From an uncultured Pseudomonadota bacterium (GTDB lineage Bacteria; Pseudomonadota; Alphaproteobacteria; Rs-D84): a stretch of DNA of 5,535 bases. The translations under genes were made by a program, and so were the position numbers. Positions 1 through 5,535 of this stretch are shown here, one piece after another (position 1 is the stretch's first letter; every line of letters begins with the position of its first letter). The notes below the pieces were generated by a model. The model saw only the letters and a program-made list of their open reading frames with translations. It was not told the origin of the DNA and did no database searches. The stretch is from the NCBI GenBank assembly GCA_945483255.1, contig CALYRP010000055.1, positions 1-5,535 of the forward strand, read 5' to 3'.

Positions 1-1
1 T

Positions 2-1321
2 GCCCATTTGGGTAATTTGCGTACAATGGTGCATAATGATTTGTTAAAGCGTATGTTTTTGGCAAATGGTTTTGACATAAAACATGTAATGAACATCACA
101 GATGTTGGACATTTGACCGACGAAGATAATGATTCTGGCGAAGATAAAATGGAAAAGGGCGCAGCACGCGATCATAAATCTGTGTGGGATATCGCACAAT
201 TTTATTTGGACGAATTTTTGAAAGATAGCGACGATTTAAATATTATGCGTCCAACCCACATGCCACGTGCAACTGAATATATTGATAAACAAATCAAAAT
301 AATTCAAGATTTGGAAAAATTGGGATATACATACGAAATACCAAACGATGGCATTTATTATGACACATCTAAATTCGCAGATTATGGTGCATTAACAGGT
401 GGCTCTTTGTCTGGGCAACGGGCTGGGGCACGCGTTGAATATAATGATTTGAAACGCAACCCAACAGATTTTGCCTTGTGGAAATTTTCGCCAACAAATG
501 TTAAACGCCAAATGGAATGGGAATCACCATGGGGTGTTGGTTTCCCGGGGTGGCATACGGAATGCTGTGTGATGAGTATGAATTTATTGGGTAAACATTT
601 TGATATTCATACTGGTGGCGAAGATTTGTCGCGTGTTCATCATACAAACGAAATTGCACAAAGCGAACCTTTGGTTGGAAAGCCTTGGGTAAATTATTGG
701 GTGCATTTCAGTTTCTTGGTGGATAAAAGTGGCGACAAAATGTCAAAGTCCAAAGGTGAATTTTTAGGGATGAATGCAGTTCGTGCGCGCAACATTGAAC
801 CAATAATCTATAGATACTGGATTGTTTTGGGGCACTATCAATCACAATTGGCGTTTTCTTTTGAAGCCTTGGAATCTGCAGAATCTGGATATAAAAATAT
901 AGTTCGAAAAATCACAGATTTGATAAATATTGATGACAAAACACCAATTGATAAAGATGTTTATAACATGTGGCATGATAAAATCTTGGCGCCGGTTTCA
1001 GACAACCTGAAAACCGCAGAATCTTTGGTTGTTTTCCAAGATTTGTTAAAAGATAAATCTGTGAATGCACCAACAAAATTAGCGTTGGTAAAATTCGTTG
1101 ATGATTTGCTGGGATTGGAATTCTTGTCGCATGCGAATAAATTGCATGATTTAGAATCTGAATCTGCGCCAACAAATATTCAAGAATTGGCGCAAAAACG
1201 TTTGGAAGCCAAGAAAAATCGCGATTTTGCAACCGCTGATGATCTGCGAAATCAAATCGATTCTTTGGGTTGGACAATCAAGGATACTGTTGATGGGTTC
1301 CAATTAATAAAAAAACAATAA
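2..1321 (+). CDS. cysS: cysteinyl-tRNA synthetase, 5' partial (N-terminus outside window)
   Basis: Class I synthetase that charges tRNA-Cys with cysteine in the cytosol. The frame is open to the left edge; the first visible residues are AHLGNLRT, the HIGH-type ATP motif (bases 2-25). The TTG at base 8 lies inside this motif and cannot be the start. By comparison with E. coli CysRS (461 residues) about 35 residues are missing, including the first zinc ligand (C28). Seen: GWHTEC (Cys ligand, 563-565), HHTNE (His and Glu ligands, 638-652), KMSKS (737-751), and a C-terminal helical part ending near DDLRNQIDSLGWTIKD, typical of the family. It is not the E. coli subtype: after NITDV there is an acidic insert (GHLTDEDNDSGED) where E. 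coli has a short DDKI, and GGEDLSRVHH replaces GGSDLMFPHH. I recall similar motifs in candidate-phyla and some other bacterial CysRS, so transfer or an old paralogue is possible. No T-rich terminator follows the stop. The family assignment is very secure. Confidence 0.97.
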   Translation, partial: AHLGNLRTMVHNDLLKRMFLANGFDIKHVMNITDVGHLTDEDNDSGEDKMEKGAARDHKSVWDIAQFYLDEFLKDSDDLNIMRPTHMPRATEYIDKQIKIIQDLEKLGYTYEIPNDGIYYDTSKFADYGALTGGSLSGQRAGARVEYNDLKRNPTDFALWKFSPTNVKRQMEWESPWGVGFPGWHTECCVMSMNLLGKHFDIHTGGEDLSRVHHTNEIAQSEPLVGKPWVNYWVHFSFLVDKSGDKMSKSKGEFLGMNAVRARNIEPIIYRYWIVLGHYQSQLAFSFEALESAESGYKNIVRKITDLINIDDKTPIDKDVYNMWHDKILAPVSDNLKTAESLVVFQDLLKDKSVNAPTKLALVKFVDDLLGLEFLSHANKLHDLESESAPTNIQELAQKRLEAKKNRDFATADDLRNQIDSLGWTIKDTVDGFQLIKKQ

Positions 1322-1338
1322 AAATAATAAAAAACTGC

Positions 1339-1366
1339 TTGAATATAGCGCATTTTGTGCTATATT
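1339..1366 (+). promoter_or_regulatory. predicted sigma70-type promoter for trcR-rpoD, extended -10
   Basis: TTGAAT (1339-1344, 4 of 6 matches to TTGACA) is followed after 16 bases by TATATT (1361-1366, 5 of 6 matches to TATAAT). The -10 is preceded by TGC, giving an extended -10 element (TGCTATATT). Transcription would start near 1372-1374, leaving a leader of roughly 22 bases before the trcR start. It is the only good promoter I see between cysS and trcR, and it would serve trcR and, by read-through, rpoD. Predicted from sequence only. Confidence 0.6.
1342..1366. repeat. inverted repeat overlapping the trcR promoter (candidate operator)
   Basis: AATATAGCGC (1342-1351), a five-base ATTTT spacer, then GTGCTATATT (1357-1366). 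The arms pair over 10 positions with one G-T mismatch. The repeat covers the promoter spacer and the whole -10 hexamer. It is followed by AAAACG, not a T-run, so it is a poor intrinsic terminator for cysS. A dyad in this place is the usual position for a repressor or autoregulator site, but no binding protein can be named. Confidence 0.5.
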
Positions 1367-1381
1367 AAAACGCGTCTTAAC

Positions 1382-1387
1382 AAAGGA
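1382..1387 (+). promoter_or_regulatory. ribosome binding site of trcR
   Basis: AAAGGA lies 7 bases before the ATG at 1395. This supports that start over the in-frame ATG at 1410. Confidence 0.6.
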
Positions 1388-1394
1388 AAAATCC

Positions 1395-1925
1395 ATGAAT
1401 TACCCATATATGCCTAAATCTACCGCACTTTGGTTGATTGAAAATACTGCGTTAACATTTGAACAAATCGGCGAATTCTGCGGTTTGCATGAATTGGAAG
1501 TTAAAAATATTGCTGATGCAGAATCTAATAAAATGCAAGGTCTTAACCCAATTATTAATGGTCAGATTACACGTGAAGATATCGAAAGATGTGAAGCGGA
1601 CCCTGATGCACGTTTGGTTTTACGCGAAGAAATTATCGAAGCCCAAAAGAAACAAAATAAAAAAGGCGTTGGATATACTCCAAAATTACATCGTCAAAAC
1701 CGTTTGGGTGGAATTTTATGGATTTTGAAAAATTATCCGGATTTAACAGATGGACAAATCGCACGCCTTATGCGCAGCACAAACCCAACTGTGAAATCAA
1801 TTCGTGAAAAAACACATAAATCTTATTCAATGATTCAAATTCAAAGCCCGATTGTGTTGGGTTTGGTTTCAGAATCTGCTTTGCATGAAGCAGTTGAAAA
1901 AGCACAACGCAAGGCAGCAAAATAA
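1395..1925 (+). CDS. trcR: DUF1013 / TrcR-type cell cycle transcriptional regulator
   Basis: A 176-residue cytosolic protein of the DUF1013 family, currently annotated as cell cycle transcriptional regulator TrcR and, as far as I know, confined to Alphaproteobacteria. Recognition rests on the N-terminal signature MPKSTALWLIENTALTFEQI (residues 6-25) running into GEFCGLHELEV, then GLNPIINGQITREDIERCE, all close to the family pattern. A second block, from GVGYTPKLHRQNRLGG (from residue 91) through a helix-turn-helix-like stretch around residues 118-137 (TDGQIARLMRSTNPTVKSIR), also matches. Both halves therefore look like DNA-binding helical modules; the recognition site is unknown. The start is chosen by AAAGGA at 1382-1387. 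It sits 39 bases upstream of rpoD with no terminator between, so the two are probably one transcript from the promoter at 1339-1366. The inverted repeat over that promoter could be its own operator, which is inference. Length and composition are ordinary. Confidence 0.9.
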   Translation: MNYPYMPKSTALWLIENTALTFEQIGEFCGLHELEVKNIADAESNKMQGLNPIINGQITREDIERCEADPDARLVLREEIIEAQKKQNKKGVGYTPKLHRQNRLGGILWILKNYPDLTDGQIARLMRSTNPTVKSIREKTHKSYSMIQIQSPIVLGLVSESALHEAVEKAQRKAAK

Positions 1926-1951
1926 GTGTTTTATGTTTCACATCCATAAAT

Positions 1952-1957
1952 CAAAGG
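1952..1957 (+). promoter_or_regulatory. ribosome binding site of rpoD
   Basis: CAAAGG ends 7 bases before the ATG at 1965; those 7 bases are all T. It fixes the rpoD start. Confidence 0.55.
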
Positions 1958-1964
1958 TTTTTTT

Positions 1965-4052
1965 ATGACTAAAAAACTAGATGAAGCAACAAGATTATTA
2001 ATTGATTCATTGCCAGAAAGTTTGAAAGAATTGGCATTATCTGCAAACGAAGTTGGCTATTTATCCCAGATGGATTTTGATGCTGCTATTCAGGCTGATG
2101 AAGTGCCAGATGAAGAAAAAGATGAAGTTCTGGAATTTTTTAAACAAGATTTGGAATTAGAAATCTTGGAAACAGACAGCGACAGATTCGCACGTGATAT
2201 GGAAAAATATTACGAAGACGATGATGAAAATTACAATCGCGATAAAACCCGTGATTTATTGAATGCTGATGCAGAACAAGTCGATGTTAATGATGATGAT
2301 TACGAACATTACGCAAAACAATTGGAACGCAGTTCAACGGGTAATTTGGTTTTGGGTGTTCAAGATTCTGTTCAATCATATCTTAAACAAATCGGAACGG
2401 TTCAATTATTAACAGCTGCGGGTGAAATTGCGATTGCACAACGTATTGAAGCGGCATCTCGTTTAATGGTTTATGGCTTATGTGAAAGCCCTATGACAAT
2501 TCAAGCAATGCTTGATTGGTATCAACAATTGTTAAATGGCGATATCAGATTACGTCATATCATTAATTTGGAAGTTATGTATTCCAGTGAATCGGAACAA
2601 AAATCATTGGCTGCTTTGGCAGATACACTTAAATCCAAAGGTGTTGATCAAGTTGATGATTTGAATGATGACGATTTGGATGCATTGGAAGATTCTGTAT
2701 CAAATGATGATGAAGACGATGAAGAACTTGATGAAGATGAAGACGGCAAGAAAGAAGATGGACAACGCAGTTCGTCTGGGGTGCCAATTCCTGTTATGGA
2801 AGATTCATTGATGCCAATGATTACAGATTTGTTTACTAAAATTAAACGCGTATTTTCAAGCATGCAAAAATTACAGGCAAAACGTCTGGAAAATTTGTTG
2901 ACTTCATCAAAACCTGATGATGCACTGGAAAAGAAATATAACAAATTGCGTGTTGAATTGTTTGAATATGTCGGCAAAATCCGTCTAAACGATGACAGAA
3001 TCGCTGAAATTATGGAAAAATTAACACAACGCGACCAATTGTTGATGGGATTAGAAGGCAAAATGTTGCGTCTTGCATTGGCGTGCAAGGTTAAACGCGA
3101 AGATTTCTTGGTTGAATATACCGGAAACGAATTAAATCGTAATTGGGTTAAAAAATTGGCTAAAAATAAAAGTGCTGCATGGCAAAATTTTGCTACGAAA
3201 CACCAGGCTGATGTTTTAAAAATTCAAGACGATATTACTGCCATTGCCAAAGAAACAGGACAACCAACTTCTGAATATAAAAAAGTTGTAGAATTGGTTC
3301 GTCGTGGCCAAGCAGAAGCAGCGCGTGCAAAACGCGAAATGATAGAAGCCAACCTGCGTCTTGTGATTAAATTTGCTAAAAAATCTAGCAATCGCGGATT
3401 GGGGCTTGATTTTTCTGATTTGGTTCAAGATGGAAATATCGGTTTAATGAAAGCGGTTGATAAATTTGATTATCGTTTGGGTAATAAATTTTCAACCTAT
3501 GCAACAAACTGGATTCAACAAGGTATTTCACGCAGTATTGCCGACCAAGCGCGCACAATTCGTATACCTGTTCATATGATTGACAATATACACAAAATTC
3601 AACGTGCATCACGTCAATTTATGCACAAATACGGTCGCCAACCAACAGCAGAAGAATTATCAAAGATAATTTATTTGCCTGTGGATAAGATTCACAAGGC
3701 ATTAAAGGTAAATCTTAAACCAATGTCTTTGGATGCCCCAGTTGGCAGCGAAGATGACAGTTCGCGCAGCGAAATTATCGCGGATGAAACCGCCAGAAAT
3801 CCATTTACATCGGCGGCACAAAAGAATCTGCGTAAAATTGTTACACAAATTCTTTCTGAATTGGATCCAAAAGAAGAAACTGTATTGCGTCAACGTTTTG
3901 GTATGTCCACAAACAAAACCAGCACATTGGAAGAAGTTGGTGAATACATCGGCGTAACCCGTGAACGTATCCGCCAGATTGAACAAAAGGCATTGAATAA
4001 ATTAAAACATCCAACACGTGCACGTAAATTGCGCAGTTTCTTGGAAGACTAA
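1965..4052 (+). CDS. rpoD: primary RNA polymerase sigma factor RpoD (sigma70), divergent in region 2
   Basis: A 695-residue housekeeping sigma factor that binds core RNA polymerase and recognises -35/-10 promoters. Visible order: region 1.1 (about residues 18-68, SLKELALSANEVGYLSQMDF); region 1.2 from residue 134 (DSVQSYLKQIGTVQLLT); a long non-conserved region with a strongly acidic Asp/Glu stretch (about 228-266); region 2 from residue 461 (EANLRLVIKFAKK); region 3 (ARTIRIPVHMIDNI onward) with finger PVGSEDDSSRSE; region 4.2 from residue 654, with R666, E667 and R670 matching the -35-contacting R584, E585 and R588 of E. coli. Oddities: KFSTYATNWIQQGISRS replaces KFSTYATWWIRQAITRS, the residue at Y425 is Asn (N507), and NRGLGLDFSDLVQDGN is two residues longer than NRGLQFLDLIQEGN. 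All regions of a primary sigma are present, including 1.1 and the large non-conserved region, so an alternative sigma is unlikely. It is longer than E. coli RpoD (613) mainly because of the non-conserved region. It follows trcR, not the usual dnaG. Confidence 0.96.
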   Translation: MTKKLDEATRLLIDSLPESLKELALSANEVGYLSQMDFDAAIQADEVPDEEKDEVLEFFKQDLELEILETDSDRFARDMEKYYEDDDENYNRDKTRDLLNADAEQVDVNDDDYEHYAKQLERSSTGNLVLGVQDSVQSYLKQIGTVQLLTAAGEIAIAQRIEAASRLMVYGLCESPMTIQAMLDWYQQLLNGDIRLRHIINLEVMYSSESEQKSLAALADTLKSKGVDQVDDLNDDDLDALEDSVSNDDEDDEELDEDEDGKKEDGQRSSSGVPIPVMEDSLMPMITDLFTKIKRVFSSMQKLQAKRLENLLTSSKPDDALEKKYNKLRVELFEYVGKIRLNDDRIAEIMEKLTQRDQLLMGLEGKMLRLALACKVKREDFLVEYTGNELNRNWVKKLAKNKSAAWQNFATKHQADVLKIQDDITAIAKETGQPTSEYKKVVELVRRGQAEAARAKREMIEANLRLVIKFAKKSSNRGLGLDFSDLVQDGNIGLMKAVDKFDYRLGNKFSTYATNWIQQGISRSIADQARTIRIPVHMIDNIHKIQRASRQFMHKYGRQPTAEELSKIIYLPVDKIHKALKVNLKPMSLDAPVGSEDDSSRSEIIADETARNPFTSAAQKNLRKIVTQILSELDPKEETVLRQRFGMSTNKTSTLEEVGEYIGVTRERIRQIEQKALNKLKHPTRARKLRSFLED

Positions 4053-4058
4053 TTAATC

Positions 4059-4082
4059 GCCCGCACTTTTGCGGGCTTTTTT
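4059..4082 (+). terminator. rho-independent terminator of rpoD
   Basis: A perfect 7-base-pair stem, GCCCGCA (4059-4065) with TGCGGGC (4070-4076), has a four-base loop CTTT and is followed by six Ts (4077-4082). It begins 6 bases after the rpoD stop. Confidence 0.93.
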
Positions 4083-4084
4083 GT

Positions 4085-4090
4085 AAAGGA
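4085..4090 (+). promoter_or_regulatory. ribosome binding site of the guanylate-kinase-like gene
   Basis: AAAGGA lies 4 bases before the ATG at 4095 and directly after the terminator T-run. No in-frame alternative start fits between the terminator and this ATG. Confidence 0.55.
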
Positions 4091-4094
4091 AAAC

Positions 4095-4697
4095 ATGAAA
4101 AAGACAGTTTTATTTTGTACCGGATTATCAGGCAGCGGCAAATCGTATTTTATAAAAAATATCTTACCAAAAGATACTTTCTATAATCTTAAATCAGCAA
4201 CAACGCGTCAAATGCGCGTTGGCGAAACAGATGGGGTTGAATATTATTTCAGGGATGAAAAATATTTTGACGAAGAAAAATTTGCCACATATTTATTTGT
4301 TAATGAAAAATTTTGGAAGCCAGGCGATAAAAAATGGCTTTATGGTGTGCCTGAATTTGAAATACGCGAACATTGGGGGCAAAATATGGTTTATGATGTG
4401 ATTCAACCAAAATATGTTCGTCAATTAATATCTTGGTTTAAACGTCGCGATTGGCGCCGGGTTTATGATTTTCGTGTTTTGTGGTTTATGCCACCAACAA
4501 ATAATTTTGAAATTGCAAAGGCGCGTCAAAATATGCCTAATGATATTGATGTGCGCAAACAAAACACATGCAATATGGACGATTTTAAAACTGCGCATGT
4601 TAAAATTGATCATATCGTCACATGTAATCCGAATTTAATCGCATATGATGACCATCTGCGCGCGTTTTTAAATTCTGTAGCGCAATATACCAAATAA
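4095..4697 (+). CDS. divergent guanylate-kinase-like P-loop protein
   Basis: A 200-residue soluble protein with a guanylate kinase fold (GMP + ATP to GDP + ADP in the true enzyme). Seen: Walker A GLSGSGKS (residues 10-17); SATTRQMRVGETDGVEYYF (34-52), matching the GMP-binding segment, with S34, R38, R41 and Y50 at the same numbers as in yeast guanylate kinase; NEKF with E71 as a likely equivalent of E69; YGVP (83-86) for YYGTP, with Val in place of the base-contacting Ser/Thr; D101 in MVYDV for the first Asp of LDIDxQG, the second Asp being absent; LWFMPP (129-134) for the FIxPP strand; and DHIVTCNPNL near the end for the DYVVVND strand. About 8 extra residues (around 111-122, rich in Arg and Trp) precede the PP strand, and the Arg-rich lid RLxxRG is reduced to AKARQNMPNDIDVRK. 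The fold is secure; GMP kinase activity is doubtful. It may be a paralogue with another substrate, so gmk is not assigned. It stands alone between two terminators. Confidence 0.8.
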   Translation: MKKTVLFCTGLSGSGKSYFIKNILPKDTFYNLKSATTRQMRVGETDGVEYYFRDEKYFDEEKFATYLFVNEKFWKPGDKKWLYGVPEFEIREHWGQNMVYDVIQPKYVRQLISWFKRRDWRRVYDFRVLWFMPPTNNFEIAKARQNMPNDIDVRKQNTCNMDDFKTAHVKIDHIVTCNPNLIAYDDHLRAFLNSVAQYTK

Positions 4698-4701
4698 AAA
4701 C

Positions 4702-4729
4702 AAAGCGCCGTTCTGGGTGGCGTTTTTTT
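4702..4729. terminator. probable bidirectional terminator between convergent genes
   Basis: CGCC (4706-4709) pairs with GGCG (4719-4722), extended outward by G-T and A-T pairs using AAAG on the left and TTT on the right. A run of seven Ts follows on the + strand (4723-4729). Read on the - strand, the hairpin is followed by TTTGTTTTTATTTG, so it can also end the - strand gene, whose stop codon (4728-4730) overlaps the T-run. Confidence 0.75.
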
Positions 4730-5535
4730 ATTCTGTTTGCTGTTGGTATAAACTGCCATAATAAATTGTGCCGTCGGGCATACGAACATGTAATGCAGGC
4801 GTAGTTAATTTTTGTGGTCCCAAGAAATATATTTTATCATCAACATACATTACGTGCCCACAATCGTTAATGCTGGTCGAACCAGATTTTGAAAATGTTG
4901 TTGCTGGGCATGGTGTACATGGAACATTTCCTGTTGTGTCTTTATATGTATTCGGTGGACAAACCGCACATCCGCCACCATCACCAACAATTGTTTCATA
5001 TGTTTCAGGCCCTGCAATAAAAGAACCCGAACCATTATTGGTGTAAAATACATTGTTTACCTTGTCCCACATACCAATTTCGCCATCTGATAATCTACGA
5101 ACTGGGACAAAATCACGGATAAGAGTATTGTTATTGTATATTTTAAAAGAATAAAGACATATTTTTGAATATTTGTCCGTTGTTTGAACGCCGCCAAACA
5201 ATATTATTGAATTGTTATTCGTTTGTCCTTGTATGTTATTTATCGTGAAACTTTCGTTGTTTATCTTTGCTTTCAAATGTTCTATTTCCACAGAATAAAT
5301 TTTATTTAGTTCATACTTATATTTTGCATCACCATTGCCGCTTCTGGTGTTTGTATTTATGTATCCATACCCATTAGGGCCTATAACAATACGCCAAATA
5401 TTGTGGTCTTCATTTATATATGCACCAAATATACCTGTCCATTGGTTTTGGTAATCTAATATTTTAAAACGTGTAACAAAACGATAATTATAATTATCAT
5501 TTAAAACTTGTGTATCAATATACTGCGTCCCGCTG
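4728..5535 (-). CDS. probable surface/secreted protein: LamG-like domain plus cysteine-rich repeat, C-terminal part
   Basis: At least 268 residues are visible. I translated the strand from the right edge and found no stop, so the N-terminus lies outside the window; the GTG at 5289-5291 is internal. The first about 190 residues look like a LamG/concanavalin-type beta-sandwich: SGTQYIDTQV at the edge, then WTGIFGAY, YSFKIYNNNTLIRDFVP (around 5100-5150) and NNVFYTNNGSGSFIAGPE, a pattern seen in many large surface proteins of gut bacteria and in phage proteins. Next comes a cysteine-rich module (4860-4970): CAVCPPNTYKD, CTPCP and a closing NDC, five cysteines resembling the GCC2/GCC3 or ephrin-receptor-like repeat, which normally forms disulfides outside the cytoplasm. 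The last about 40 residues (VMYVDDKIYFLGPQ, then LHVRMPDGTIYYGSL) form a short beta-rich tail. No membrane segment or LPXTG signal is visible; any signal peptide would be outside the window. Binding of glycans or host matter is inference from the domain types. It converges on the guanylate-kinase-like gene. Confidence 0.72.
   Translation of the reverse strand, partial: SGTQYIDTQVLNDNYNYRFVTRFKILDYQNQWTGIFGAYINEDHNIWRIVIGPNGYGYINTNTRSGNGDAKYKYELNKIYSVEIEHLKAKINNESFTINNIQGQTNNNSIILFGGVQTTDKYSKICLYSFKIYNNNTLIRDFVPVRRLSDGEIGMWDKVNNVFYTNNGSGSFIAGPETYETIVGDGGGCAVCPPNTYKDTTGNVPCTPCPATTFSKSGSTSINDCGHVMYVDDKIYFLGPQKLTTPALHVRMPDGTIYYGSLYQQQTE

Noticed and set aside
8..10. TTG as the start of cysS
   Set aside because: It encodes the Leu of the HLGN active-site motif; the true start must lie before the window.
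912..1277. Open frame on the - strand within cysS
   Set aside because: Antisense shadow of the conserved C-terminal coding part of cysS, with no start signals or recognisable motifs.
1342..1366. Hairpin as a rho-independent terminator of cysS
   Set aside because: The stem is AT-rich and followed by AAAACG rather than a T-run; its overlap with a -10 element favours an operator.
2690..2760. GATGAT/GAAGAT run as a DNA tandem repeat
   Set aside because: Units are irregular and are explained by Asp/Glu codons in the acidic segment of RpoD.
2648..3088. Serine-rich open frame on the - strand
   Set aside because: It is the antisense of the acidic GAT/GAA-rich part of rpoD, which reads as Ser codons in this frame. 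The rpoD frame is clearly the real one.
4768..5046. Open frame on the + strand opposite the surface protein gene
   Set aside because: No family features or ribosome site; the opposite strand has recognisable LamG and CxxCP motifs.
5289..5291. GTG as the start of the - strand gene
   Set aside because: The same frame stays open to base 5534 and encodes a continuing LamG-like sequence (SGTQYIDTQV, WTGIFGAY), so the GTG is an internal Val codon.

Overview
The window looks like a compact, AT-rich bacterial chromosome segment with core housekeeping genes at high coding density. The best taxonomic clue is the DUF1013/TrcR-type protein at 1395-1925, a family I know only from Alphaproteobacteria. It is followed by a primary sigma factor of alphaproteobacterial type. 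Low GC, divergent core proteins and a LamG plus cysteine-rich surface protein fit a low-GC, possibly host- or gut-associated alphaproteobacterium. That last placement is inference.

Layout: (1) 2-1321, + strand, cysteinyl-tRNA synthetase lacking about its first 35 residues at the window edge. (2) 1322-1394, a short spacer with a good sigma70-type promoter (extended -10) whose spacer and -10 are embedded in an inverted repeat. (3) 1395-1925, trcR, and 1965-4052, rpoD, separated by 39 bases with no terminator, so probably co-transcribed. (4) 4059-4082, a textbook rho-independent terminator closing rpoD. (5) 4095-4697, a divergent guanylate-kinase-like P-loop protein starting only 12 bases after the terminator T-run. 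(6) about 4702-4729, a terminator that appears to work in both directions. (7) 4728-5535, - strand, the C-terminal part of a probable surface or secreted protein that remains open to the window edge.

Functionally, the + strand genes cover aminoacylation, a cell-cycle regulator, the main transcription initiation factor and a nucleotide-kinase-like protein. The most unusual signal is in RpoD: its -35-reading region 4.2 is canonical, while the strand-opening and -10-reading part of region 2 carries several substitutions at normally near-invariant positions (Y425, W433, R436 and T440 in E. coli numbering) plus a two-residue insertion. The second is the guanylate-kinase-like protein, which keeps the P-loop and much of the GMP site but has a remodelled core and lid. 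No RNA genes, CRISPR arrays, insertion sequences or attachment sites were recognised, and no gene-free stretch exceeds 300 bases.
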